A stretch of 64,000 bases of DNA from an uncultured Rhodospirillales bacterium. GTDB lineage: Bacteria > Pseudomonadota > Alphaproteobacteria > ATCC43930 > CGMCC-115725. Below the pieces are notes generated by a model. That model searched no databases and had not been told where the DNA came from. It saw nothing but the letters and a program-made list of their open reading frames with translations. Shown here piece by piece: positions 35,695 through 43,631 of this stretch (its first letter is position 1; each line of letters opens with the position of its first letter). The stretch is taken from NCBI GenBank assembly GCA_903828515.1, contig CAIKMD010000006.1, forward strand, positions 496,001 through 560,000, written 5' to 3'. Made by a program: the position numbers and the translations under genes.

Positions 35695-36789
35695 ATGGCC
35701 GAGATCATGGGATTTGGCCTCAGCCATTATCCGGGGCCGCTGGTGCCCGTGGAAGCCTGGCCCAGCATGCTGACGCGCTGGGTCGAACTCGGCCGCGTGA
35801 AGGCGGAAGATTTCGCCGCGCGCGACCGCTGGCCCGAAGGGATGCGGCAGGAATGGGGTAACGACGAAGGCCAGGCCGCGGCGCGCGAACATCACAGCCG
35901 CCTGCTCGCCGGCTATCGGCGCCTGCGCCAGGAGCTCGATGCGTTCCGCCCGGACATCGTCCTGATCTGGGGCGACGATCAATACGAGAATTACAAGAGC
36001 GATTGCATCCCCGCCTTCTGCGTCGGTATCTACGACAAGGTCGTCAGCAAGCCCTTCGGTGGCGGCAAGGCGGTCTTCAAGACCGATCGCAACGTCTGGG
36101 ATCTTTCGCCCGATACCGAATTGCCGATCAATTGCCATGCGGCCGGCGCGCGCGGTCTGTCCAAATCGCTGCTCGAAAGCGGGTTCGACATCGCATGGTC
36201 GACCGCGTTGCGTCATCCCAACGGGTTGGCGCATTCCTTCAACAACACCGTGATCTATCTCGATTACGAGAAGCGCGGCTTCGGCTTCGGCTATCCGATC
36301 ATTCCCTTCCACATCAACTGCTACGGCAGTCAGCTCATCAAGACGAGCGCGAGCGTGGTGGGCGAGGGCAAGGACGAGATATCGCCGCCGTCGCCGAGCC
36401 CGGCGCGGTGCTTCGAGATGGGGCGCGCCACGGCGCGCTATTTCGCGAACTCGCCCTGGCGCGTGGCGCTGGTCGGATCGGCAAGCTGGTCGCACGGATC
36501 GCTCACGCAAAAGCATGGCCGCCTCTATCCCGATATCGTCGCCGACCGCGCGCGTTATGAGCAATTGCGCGCGAGCAAATTCGCCAACTGGGGCAATTAC
36601 TCGCAGGCGGAAATGGAAGATACCGGCCAACACGAGGTCCTGAACTGGATCGCGCTGGCCGGCGCCATGACCGAACTCGGTCAGCGCTCCGAGGTCGTCG
36701 ATTACGTCGAGACCTATGTGTTCAATTCGGCCAAGTGCTTCGCGTTCTTTCCGCCGGCCGACAACGGAGCGCGACGAGCAGCCCCGTGA
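35695..36789 (+). CDS. class III extradiol ring-cleavage dioxygenase, LigB/DODA-like
   Basis: 364 residues. N-terminal GFGLSHYPGP supplies the conserved His (H11) of LigB-type enzymes. IVLIWGDDQYENY corresponds to the second active-site strand, and VALVGSASWSHGSLT carries the later conserved His. Fe(II)-dependent type III dioxygenases of this family open catechol rings adjacent to the diol. At 364 residues it is longer than the common ~280-residue catalytic subunit, more like fused or LigB-only forms. It overlaps the permease start by four bases (GTGA). Confidence 0.85.
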   Translation: MAEIMGFGLSHYPGPLVPVEAWPSMLTRWVELGRVKAEDFAARDRWPEGMRQEWGNDEGQAAAREHHSRLLAGYRRLRQELDAFRPDIVLIWGDDQYENYKSDCIPAFCVGIYDKVVSKPFGGGKAVFKTDRNVWDLSPDTELPINCHAAGARGLSKSLLESGFDIAWSTALRHPNGLAHSFNNTVIYLDYEKRGFGFGYPIIPFHINCYGSQLIKTSASVVGEGKDEISPPSPSPARCFEMGRATARYFANSPWRVALVGSASWSHGSLTQKHGRLYPDIVADRARYEQLRASKFANWGNYSQAEMEDTGQHEVLNWIALAGAMTELGQRSEVVDYVETYVFNSAKCFAFFPPADNGARRAAP

Positions 36790-37634
36790 CCCAATTGGTC
36801 GCCGACAACGAGACGCAAGGCCTGAGCGGGCCGAAGCGTTCGGTCAGCATTGGCGTTCGCGTCCGCAACAGCCGCGCGAGCGGGGTGCTGCTCGTGGTGC
36901 TCATTCTTTGCGCGTGGGAACTCAGCGCCCGAACCGGATTCGTCCAAAGCACCAACTGGCCGCCCTTCAGCACGGTGATGGCCACGCTTGTCGTCGACGT
37001 CACGGACGGCGAATTGCTGCCGCTCATCCTCTCGACGCTGTGGCGGTTGGCGCGCGGGTACGGCATTGGCTTTGCCATCGGCATTCCGTTGGGCTTCGCC
37101 ATCGCGCTCCTGCGCCCGGTGCGGTTGGTGGTGCGGCCGACGATCGAATTGCTGCGGCCGATCCCGATACCGGCGATCATTCCGCCGCTGATTTTCCTGC
37201 TCGGGCTGGGTGACTCGCTGAAGCTTTCGAGCATCGCGTTCGCCACGCTCTTTCCGGTCGTGCTCAACACCATCGCCGGCGTCATGGCGGTCGAACCGAT
37301 TTACGACCAGGTCGCAAAGACCTTCGGCGTCTCGCGCTGGACCGCGTTGCGGCGCGTCGTGTTTCCCGCCGCCCTGCCGTTCGTTCTGGCCGGATTGCGC
37401 ACCGCGCTCGGTCTCGCCGTCGTCGTGACCGTGGTCGCCGAGATGATCGTGGGTCAGGACGGCGTCGGTTATTACCTCGTGAGCATGCAATTCGCGATGC
37501 GCGCCGCCGATATGTATGCGGCGATCGTGCTGCTCACCTTGATTGCCTATCTTCTCAACCGGGCCTTCATCTTGGCTGAAGGACGAATCATTCGTTGGAC
37601 GCGGCTGCGCGAAGCCAGCGGAGATGCATCATGA
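36786..37634 (+). CDS. ABC transporter permease, SsuC/TauC type
   Basis: 282 residues using the GTG at 36786 that overlaps the dioxygenase stop. About six transmembrane segments; the EAA loop is DQVAKTFGVSRWTALRRVVFP. SsuC/TauC-type permeases handle sulfonates, taurine, nitrate and aromatic acids. First of a permease-ATPase-permease set in the aromatic operon, so a heterodimeric channel is likely. No SBP is in the operon; candidates are the NMT1-type SBPs elsewhere in the window. Confidence 0.9.
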   Translation: MTQLVADNETQGLSGPKRSVSIGVRVRNSRASGVLLVVLILCAWELSARTGFVQSTNWPPFSTVMATLVVDVTDGELLPLILSTLWRLARGYGIGFAIGIPLGFAIALLRPVRLVVRPTIELLRPIPIPAIIPPLIFLLGLGDSLKLSSIAFATLFPVVLNTIAGVMAVEPIYDQVAKTFGVSRWTALRRVVFPAALPFVLAGLRTALGLAVVVTVVAEMIVGQDGVGYYLVSMQFAMRAADMYAAIVLLTLIAYLLNRAFILAEGRIIRWTRLREASGDAS

Positions 37635-38470
37635 GCGTGACCGCCCTGCACCAGGTTTCTCCGGCACCGCAAGGCGCGAGACTCAGCATCGACAAGATCG
37701 GCAAGGTCTTCACCGGGCCCAGCGGCGGCAGCGTCAAAGCCATCGACGGCGTCACGCTCAATGTCGAACCCGGCGAGTTCCTGGCGATCGTCGGCCCCAG
37801 CGGTTGCGGCAAGTCGACGTTGCTGCAGGTCATCGCCGGCCTGATGTCGCCGTCGAGCGGCGCCGTCCGGCTCGGCGCGCAGGACGTCACCGGCGAACCG
37901 GCCCATATGGTCTATCTCTTTCAGCAATACGGCAAATCCCTGCTGCCGTGGATGAGCGTGGCGGAAAACGTGATGTTTTCCTTCCGGCATCGCATCGTGA
38001 TGACGCGCAGCGCGGCGCGGGCGCGATGCGACGAATATCTGGCGATGGTCGGGTTGCTGGATTTCGCGGATCATTATCCGTGGCAGTTGTCGGGCGGGAT
38101 GCAGCAGCGCGTGGCGATCGCGCGCGCGCTTGCCGCCGAGCCGAAGGTCTTGCTGATGGACGAGCCGTTCTCGTCGGTCGATGCGCTGACCCGTCTCGAC
38201 CTTCACGCGCTCATTCTCGATCTCTGGACGGCGAAACGCTTCACCGCCGTTCTCGTCACGCATGACGTCGATGAGGCGATCTTCCTGGCCGATCGGGTCG
38301 CGGTTCTCACGCACCGGCCGGCCTCGATCTCGGAAGTGATCGATACGAATTTACCGCGGCCGCGCCTATCGATCGAAACGCGCGAATCGCCGAATTTCCT
38401 CGCGTTGCGTCACCGCCTGCTCGCGCATCTTTTGGCAAGGCCGGGCGGTGCAGCGCATGATGCGCGCTAA
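37631..38470 (+). CDS. ABC transporter ATP-binding protein, SsuB/TauB type
   Basis: 279 residues from ATG 37631, overlapping the permease stop as ATGA. Walker A GPSGCGKSTLLQ, signature LSGGMQQRVAIARAL, Walker B VLLMDEPFSSVD, and switch His in VTHDVDEAIFLAD. The LTRLDLH and C-terminal LPRPRL pattern are typical of nitrate/sulfonate/aromatic importers. Sandwiched between two different permease genes and overlapping the second, it energises both. Confidence 0.94.
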   Translation: MSVTALHQVSPAPQGARLSIDKIGKVFTGPSGGSVKAIDGVTLNVEPGEFLAIVGPSGCGKSTLLQVIAGLMSPSSGAVRLGAQDVTGEPAHMVYLFQQYGKSLLPWMSVAENVMFSFRHRIVMTRSAARARCDEYLAMVGLLDFADHYPWQLSGGMQQRVAIARALAAEPKVLLMDEPFSSVDALTRLDLHALILDLWTAKRFTAVLVTHDVDEAIFLADRVAVLTHRPASISEVIDTNLPRPRLSIETRESPNFLALRHRLLAHLLARPGGAAHDAR

Positions 38471-39233
38471 AGACCGCCTGATTATCGTCGCCGCGGGTTG
38501 CTCGTTGCCGGCGGTTTTCCTGCTTGGCCTCGAGTTCGCCTCGCGCAACGGGTGGGTCAATCCGACCTTCCTGCCGGCGCCGAGCGCGATCTTTGCGACT
38601 TTCGCGCAGATCATTCTGACCGGCGCTTTCTTCGCGCCGCTTGTCCATACGCTCACCTTGCTGTTCGTCGGCTACAGTATCGGCTGCATCGCCGCGATCA
38701 GCCTCGGCGTGCTGATGGGCTATTCGCGCGCGATCTATAATCTGTTCGAGCCGCTGACCGAATTGATACGGCCAATTCCGAAACCGGCGCTGTTGCCGGC
38801 GCTTATTCTTTTTCTCGGTCTTGGTGCGCCGATGGAGATCACCATCGTCGCGCTCGGCTCCTTCTTTCCCGTCCTGATCAACACCGTGCAAGGCGTGCGC
38901 GCGGTCGATCCGGTGATGATCGATACCGCGCGAACCTTCGGCCATAAATCGCCGGCGGTATGGCGGCGGATCCTGCTTCCGGCCAGCGCGCCCTATGTCC
39001 TCGCCGGCATGCGCATCAGCCTCGGGCTCGCCCTGCTTCTCGTCGTGACCTCCGAGATGCTGTCGGGCAATGGCGGGCTCGGCGATGCGATTTTGAGCGC
39101 GCAACGCTCGTTCCTGGTGAAGGAATCCTACGCGTGGCTGATCGTTCTGGCGCTGGTTGGGCTCGTGCTGACGGCGATCTTCAACTGGACGGAAAAACGC
39201 GTGGCGTTCTGGCAGGCGCCGCAGGCTCAATAG
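38457..39233 (+). CDS. ABC transporter permease, SsuC/TauC type
   Basis: 258 residues from ATG 38457 (a second ATG follows at 38460), overlapping the ATPase end by 14 bases. Six transmembrane segments, EAA loop near IDTARTFGHKSPAVWRRILLP. It is a homolog of the permease at 36786 but clearly diverged, supporting a heterodimer. It is the last gene of the plus-strand aromatic operon. Its 3' end overlaps the convergent DUF4345 gene by 53 bases. Confidence 0.9.
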   Translation: MMRAKDRLIIVAAGCSLPAVFLLGLEFASRNGWVNPTFLPAPSAIFATFAQIILTGAFFAPLVHTLTLLFVGYSIGCIAAISLGVLMGYSRAIYNLFEPLTELIRPIPKPALLPALILFLGLGAPMEITIVALGSFFPVLINTVQGVRAVDPVMIDTARTFGHKSPAVWRRILLPASAPYVLAGMRISLGLALLLVVTSEMLSGNGGLGDAILSAQRSFLVKESYAWLIVLALVGLVLTAIFNWTEKRVAFWQAPQAQ

Positions 39234-39618
39234 ACCGCCGTGCGACGCGCCATTGCCAGACCGCGAGCGCCGGCGTCACGCCGAGTTCCATGACGAAAGC
39301 CAGGATCGTCGCGGTGGAGGGTTTCCCCACCGCGACAAGCGACGCGAGCCGGGCGATGCCGCCGACCAGGACGATGAAGGTCAGCAACCGGAAGCGCCGT
39401 CCCTGGGTTTCGATACGCGGGATCGTCGAGGCGAAACCGATCCCGATCGCCAGCAGAAGGCCGGAGAGATAACGGAAATGGCTGTCCAAATCGGATAACC
39501 CACCGGCACCCGCGCCGATCAGCGCCGGTCCGAGCACGATGCCGGCCAAGCCGGCGCCGATCGGTACCAGGCTTCCGATCGCTACTGCGATTTGCAGCAT
39601 CCGCTTCTCGCTCATCAT
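39181..39618 (-). CDS. DUF4345-like membrane protein
   Basis: 145 residues with four hydrophobic segments: about 8-32, 45-65, 75-95 and 102-122. The HFRYLSGLLLAIGIGF stretch is typical of the DUF4345 family, which has no known function. The tail is Pro/Ala-rich. It overlaps the convergent ABC permease by 53 bases at their 3' ends and is divergent from the DUF2177 gene at 39683. Start at ATG 39618, with a second ATG at 39615. Confidence 0.75.
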   Translation of the reverse strand: MMSEKRMLQIAVAIGSLVPIGAGLAGIVLGPALIGAGAGGLSDLDSHFRYLSGLLLAIGIGFASTIPRIETQGRRFRLLTFIVLVGGIARLASLVAVGKPSTATILAFVMELGVTPALAVWQWRVARRSIEPAAPARTPRVFPSS

Positions 39619-39682
39619 CCGCAGTGATCCAAATCGGTTCCGGCGTCGTAATGAGGGCCGGTGCGCGGCAGGCAGGACTTCG

Positions 39683-40099
39683 ATGAAGACATATATTTTA
39701 TCCTATCTCGCGACGGCATTCGTGTTCCTCGGCATGGATGCGATCTGGCTGAGCACGATGGGCGGGGCGCTCTACCGGCCGTTGCTCGGCAATATGCTGC
39801 TGGAGAAATTCAGCGTTGCCCCCGCCGTCATCTTTTATCTGTTGTACGTGGTCGGGATCGTGATTTTCGCGGTCTCGCCGGCTTTCGAGTCGGGCCGCTG
39901 GACGACCGCCGCGCTCTACGGCGCGCTGTTCGGCTTTTTCGCCTATGCGACCTATGACTTGACCAACCAGGCAACCCTGAAAGATTGGTCCGCGATCATC
40001 ACCGTGGTCGACCTCTGCTGGGGCACGGTGGTGACCGGGGTTGCCGCCACGATCGGTTATCTCATCGCCGGTGCGGTCTTTCGGGCGACCGGTTCCTGA
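39683..40099 (+). CDS. DUF2177 family membrane protein
   Basis: 138 residues from ATG 39683, preceded by AGGA. Four transmembrane segments. The pattern FLGMDAIWLSTMG at the N-terminus and GFFAYATYDLTNQATLKDW in the middle is diagnostic of DUF2177, an unknown-function inner-membrane family. This family often occurs near DUF1365/ECF sigma modules in proteobacteria. It ends five bases from the convergent DUF1365 gene. Confidence 0.87.
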   Translation: MKTYILSYLATAFVFLGMDAIWLSTMGGALYRPLLGNMLLEKFSVAPAVIFYLLYVVGIVIFAVSPAFESGRWTTAALYGALFGFFAYATYDLTNQATLKDWSAIITVVDLCWGTVVTGVAATIGYLIAGAVFRATGS

Positions 40100-40104
40100 G
40101 GCGG

Positions 40105-40902
40105 TCACCGATTGGCCGCGGCGGGACGGGCGATGGTGACGGTCTCGGCGGGCGGCGCCGGGCGCGACCGCAACTTCATTCCCTTGCGCCAGAGTTTCAG
40201 CGCCTCCCAGTGAATCCCGCCGAGAACCTGCAGGGCGAGGAGGGGATGGCGGATGAAGACTTTCACCAGATTGGCGTCGCTCAAGGTTTCGCGTGTGCCG
40301 ATGAAGGCGGCGGTCATGACGGGCCCTTGCGAATCATGAGCGGCGATCACGACGTTCACGCGTTCGCCGGGCGGGCTTACGCGGAAATGATAGGTCAGCG
40401 CCATGTCCATGAACGGCGAGACATAGAAGTTCTTGGCACAGCTTTGCCGGATCACGCGTGGTCCGGTCCCGGTTTCGTCAGCCTCGACCGGGATCAGGTA
40501 ACTGTGCCGCTCGCCGAACGTGTTGTGCACCTCGTAGAGAATGGCAGCGAGCGCGCCGTCGGCCCGGTGGCAGAAATAAACACTGAGTGGATTGAAGACC
40601 GTCCCCAGCACACGCGGCATACAGAGGAGACGGATCGCCCCGCCATCGGGTTCGATCCCGGCCTCGCGCAGATGGCTCTCGATCTGCGGACGCAAGGCGG
40701 TATCGCGCCCGTCGCCGTGGTCGCGCGCGAAAAAGCCAAAGACGTTGAAGCGGCCGGCCGAGAACAGCCGCAAGCGTCGCGTCAGATCGGATAGCGCGTC
40801 GAGATCGAGCAGAAGATAAAGCCCGCGATAGGCGAGCCGGTGCCGCACCGGCTTCACGCGCGTATGGGTGATGATGCCGGTGTAGATCGCGGATCCTGTC
40901 AT
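40105..40902 (-). CDS. DUF1365 domain protein
   Basis: 265 residues from ATG 40902, whose ATGA overlaps the flavoprotein stop. DUF1365 features: YTGIITHTRVKPVRHRLAYR, LLLDLDAL, MPRVLGTVFNPLSVYFC, YEVHNTFGERHSYL and KNFYVSPFMDM. The family is found with FAD oxidoreductases and cyclopropane-fatty-acid synthase-like methyltransferases in light/singlet-oxygen stress regulons; its reaction is not established. Predicted to be under the ECF promoter at 42287-42314. Confidence 0.9.
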   Translation of the reverse strand: MTGSAIYTGIITHTRVKPVRHRLAYRGLYLLLDLDALSDLTRRLRLFSAGRFNVFGFFARDHGDGRDTALRPQIESHLREAGIEPDGGAIRLLCMPRVLGTVFNPLSVYFCHRADGALAAILYEVHNTFGERHSYLIPVEADETGTGPRVIRQSCAKNFYVSPFMDMALTYHFRVSPPGERVNVVIAAHDSQGPVMTAAFIGTRETLSDANLVKVFIRHPLLALQVLGGIHWEALKLWRKGMKLRSRPAPPAETVTIARPAAANR

Positions 40903-42245
40903 GCCAGTGCCTCCGGCAATGGTGTCAGCACCGGAGAGAACGCGGGAAGGCGAATTTTTTCCGGCGCAGCTTTCCAGGGCCGCTCGACGCCGCCCAGCGC
41001 CTCGGCCACGGCGAGGCCGGCGCTGAGACCGTCCTCGTGAAAGCCCGAGCCGAAATAGGCGCCGCAGAACCAGCTTCGGCGTTGCCCCTGGAGCGACCCG
41101 AGCGAACGTTGCGCGTGCATCGCGGCGCCGTCGAAAATCGGGTGCATGTAGGTCTCGCGATGGAAGACATGCTCGGGCGCCGGCGGGCGATGCGGATTGA
41201 GGGTGACGAAGACAGGAAATTCCTCGGGCAGGCCCTGCAGGCGATTCATCCAATAGGTGACGCAGAGCGCGCCGCTGCCGCGCGTGCCGAGATAATTCCA
41301 GCTCGCCCAGCTCTTGCGCCGTTGCGGCATCAGGCCCGGATCGCTGTGCATGACGGTCTCGTTTTCACCGTACCGCATCGCGCCGAGAAAAGCGGTCTCC
41401 TCGCGTGACGGATCGGCCAGCATGGCAAGCGCTTCGTCGGCATGCGCGGCGATCACCACATGATCGTGCCGGGTTTCCGCGCCGGCCTCGTCGCGGATGC
41501 GGATGCCGTCGGGCAGGCGTTCGATGATACGCGCGCCGCGGCCCAGCCTGATGCGATCGTTGTAGCGCGACGTCAGCCGGTCGACATAGGTGCGGCTGCC
41601 GCCGACCACGGTACGCCAGTCGGGCCGGTCGCGTAGGCGCAGCAGGCCGTGATTGTCGCAAAACCGGATGAAGCTCGAGGCCGGATGGTCGGCGATCTGG
41701 CCTACCGATGTCGACCAGATCGCCGCCGCCATGGGAAGCAGATGATCCTCGATGAACGCCGCGCCATACCGGCGCATCCGGAGATAGTCGCCCAACCGGT
41801 GTTCGATGCCCAGCGTCGCGATGTCGCGCGGTGCGTCGCGATAGAAGCGCAGGAGATCGCGCAACATGGACCAGAAGCGCGGGCTGACGAAGTTGCGCGG
41901 CTGCGCGAAAAGGCCGATCAGGTCGGTGGCGGCATATTCCAGCGCGCCATCATCAAGCGATACCGCGAAAGACATGTCAGACGATCGGGTCGGAACCCCG
42001 AGATGGTCGAACAAGGCGGTGAGGTTGGGATAGGTCCGCTCGTTATAAACGACGAAACCCATATCGACGGCGAGCGGCGCGGCATTGGGCCGCGGCACCG
42101 TCACGGTATTGCTGTGGCCGCCGATGCGCGCCGCTTTTTCATAGACCGTGACCCGGTGCGCCTGGCTCAGCAGCCAGGCCGCCGACATCCCGGCGATTCC
42201 GGTGCCGACGACAGCGATATCGAGTCCTTCCTGACCGCGCGGCAC
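40899..42245 (-). CDS. FAD-dependent oxidoreductase (amine oxidase-like)
   Basis: 448 residues, starting at GTG 42245 behind a strong AGGAGG. The dinucleotide fold VVGTGIAGMSAAWLL is at 11-25, followed by VYEKAARIGGHSNTV, the usual second FAD motif. Later segments such as VVIAAHADEALAML and CGAYFGSGFHEDGLSAG resemble the NAD(P)-binding protein family that accompanies DUF1365 and fatty-acid-modifying methyltransferases. Divergent from the ECF sigma gene, with a sigma-specific promoter of its own. Confidence 0.92.
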   Translation of the reverse strand: MPRGQEGLDIAVVGTGIAGMSAAWLLSQAHRVTVYEKAARIGGHSNTVTVPRPNAAPLAVDMGFVVYNERTYPNLTALFDHLGVPTRSSDMSFAVSLDDGALEYAATDLIGLFAQPRNFVSPRFWSMLRDLLRFYRDAPRDIATLGIEHRLGDYLRMRRYGAAFIEDHLLPMAAAIWSTSVGQIADHPASSFIRFCDNHGLLRLRDRPDWRTVVGGSRTYVDRLTSRYNDRIRLGRGARIIERLPDGIRIRDEAGAETRHDHVVIAAHADEALAMLADPSREETAFLGAMRYGENETVMHSDPGLMPQRRKSWASWNYLGTRGSGALCVTYWMNRLQGLPEEFPVFVTLNPHRPPAPEHVFHRETYMHPIFDGAAMHAQRSLGSLQGQRRSWFCGAYFGSGFHEDGLSAGLAVAEALGGVERPWKAAPEKIRLPAFSPVLTPLPEALA

Positions 42246-42286
42246 TGATCCTCCTCACATCCGGCGCTCGTTCGCGCTTGCCTATT

Positions 42287-42314
42287 GTTACGAACGGTAC
42301 CGTTACTTGGATCA
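42287..42314 (-). promoter_or_regulatory. ECF (RpoE/ChrR-type) promoter for the FAD oxidoreductase-DUF1365 operon
   Basis: On the minus strand TGATCC (42314-42309) is followed by 16 bases and CGTAAC (42292-42287). TGATCC is the known -35 element for RpoE of Rhodobacter sphaeroides; the -10 is inferred because the divergent copy has the same layout. It lies about 40 bases upstream of the GTG start. Confidence 0.72.
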
Positions 42315-42326
42315 CCGGGGGCGATG

Positions 42327-42354
42327 TGATCCAATGCGGCCCCTGAACCGTATC
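42327..42354 (+). promoter_or_regulatory. ECF (RpoE/ChrR-type) autoregulatory promoter for the sigma operon
   Basis: TGATCC (42327-42332), 16-base spacer, CGTATC (42349-42354). Element and spacing match the divergent promoter, the two -35 boxes being 12 bases apart. Transcription should start near 42361, so codons before that are not translated. Confidence 0.72.
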
Positions 42355-42432
42355 GGAGACATGTATGCGCAGGCAGAACAGGTGCCGTCATTGGCCGGAA
42401 GGCGACCGGGTGGAACTGCGCGCGGCTGGGGA

Positions 42433-42999
42433 ATGACCGAATCTCGCGATCCGATCGCTGTTTTCGACGGCGCCGCGCTGATCGGCGCGATTGCCGCCCG
42501 GTCTGACCGGGCGGCATTTGCGGCGCTGTTCGAATATTACGCGCCGCGGCTCAAGGCCTATCTGTTGCGCCTGGGCGCCGACAGCGCATTTGCGGAAGAG
42601 ATCGCGCAGGACACGATGCTGATGGTGTGGCGCAAGGCCGCTTTGTTCGATCCGGCACGCGCCAACGCCTCGACGTGGATTTTCACCATCCTGCGCAATC
42701 TGAGAATCGATGCGCTTCGCCGGGCGCGGCTCGCGGTGGTCGAACTGGACCCCACCGAAGAACCGATCGCGCCACCGGGTGCGGACAGCGTGCTCGACGC
42801 GGCCAAACGCGCGGGACGCCTGCGCGCGGCGCTGACAAGCCTGCCGCCGGACCAGGCCGAAGTGATACGGCTTTCCTTTTTCGATGACCGTCCCCACGCC
42901 GAGATCGAACGGGCGCTGGGCATTCCCCTCGGCACGGTGAAATCGCGGTTACGCCTCGCCGTTGCCAAACTTCGTTCTGCCTTGGAGGGCGACGAATGA
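42433..42999 (+). CDS. ECF RNA polymerase sigma factor, RpoE/ChrR group (ECF11-like)
   Basis: 188 residues from ATG 42433. Region 2: LFEYYAPRLKAYLLRLGAD...AEEIAQDTMLMVWRKA...STWIFTILRNLRIDALRR. Region 4: SLPPDQAEVIRLSFFDDRPHAEIERALGIPLGTVKSRLRLA. An upstream in-frame ATG at 42361 coincides with the predicted transcription start and could give a leaderless form, but codons 42361-42432 are unlike the rest (AGG, CGA, GGA), so 42433 is preferred. It is translationally coupled to the anti-sigma gene. Expected to direct a singlet-oxygen or photo-oxidative stress regulon. Confidence 0.92.
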   Translation: MTESRDPIAVFDGAALIGAIAARSDRAAFAALFEYYAPRLKAYLLRLGADSAFAEEIAQDTMLMVWRKAALFDPARANASTWIFTILRNLRIDALRRARLAVVELDPTEEPIAPPGADSVLDAAKRAGRLRAALTSLPPDQAEVIRLSFFDDRPHAEIERALGIPLGTVKSRLRLAVAKLRSALEGDE

Positions 43000-43613
43000 T
43001 TCGCCATCATCCTGCCGATACGACACTGGTCGCCTATGCCGCCGGAACCCTCGCGCCCTTGCACGGACGGGTCGTGGCGGTTCATCTGACGCAATGCGCC
43101 GCGTGTCGCGCGGTGATGGCGGTCGGCGAGGAATTGGGTGGTGCGGTGCTCGATACCATGGCGCCGGTGGCGCTGGGAGCCGATGCATTGGCCCACACCT
43201 TGGCCCGGCTCGACCTCGCGGCACCCGAATCGGCGCAAGAGACGACAGCGATGACGCTCGAAGCCCTCACGCGCGGCGGCCGTTGGCGCCGGGTCGGGCC
43301 TGGCGTCCGGTTGATGAAGCTGGTGCCGCGCGATGCGACCGGCACCCGCCTCGATCTGGTTCGGGTATCGCCGGGGACCGCGCTGCCCCGGCATGATCAT
43401 CGCGGCGCGGAAATGACCTGCCTGCTCAAGGGCGCTTTCGCCGACAAACTGGGTGAATACCACATGGGCGATCTCGAGGAAGGCGATGTCGGACTCGATC
43501 ACGAGCCGCGCGCGCTCGATGGCGAGGAATGCATCTGCATCATCGCGACGACCGGCTATCTGCGCGCCCATGGTCTATTCACGCGGATGTTGCAGCCGCT
43601 CTTCGGCATCTGA
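42996..43613 (+). CDS. chrR: ChrR-type zinc anti-sigma factor with cupin domain
   Basis: 205 residues, start overlapping the sigma stop as ATGA. The N-terminal anti-sigma domain carries the zinc ligands H4 or H5, H30, C34 and C37 (HLTQCAAC). The C-terminal cupin has H133, H135, E139 and H169, offset by eight from the known Rhodobacter ChrR ligands (H141, H143, E147, H177). Zinc in both domains therefore looks intact. In that system ChrR releases RpoE on singlet oxygen, so this is expected to be the sensor for the module. Confidence 0.93.
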   Translation: MIRHHPADTTLVAYAAGTLAPLHGRVVAVHLTQCAACRAVMAVGEELGGAVLDTMAPVALGADALAHTLARLDLAAPESAQETTAMTLEALTRGGRWRRVGPGVRLMKLVPRDATGTRLDLVRVSPGTALPRHDHRGAEMTCLLKGAFADKLGEYHMGDLEEGDVGLDHEPRALDGEECICIIATTGYLRAHGLFTRMLQPLFGI

Positions 43614-43631
43614 GACCGCGCTGTCGATCCC

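Noticed and set aside
36714-37490. Minus-strand frame rich in His/Gln/Arg over the SsuC-like permease
   Set aside because: Same antisense effect; no signal, fold or ribosome site.
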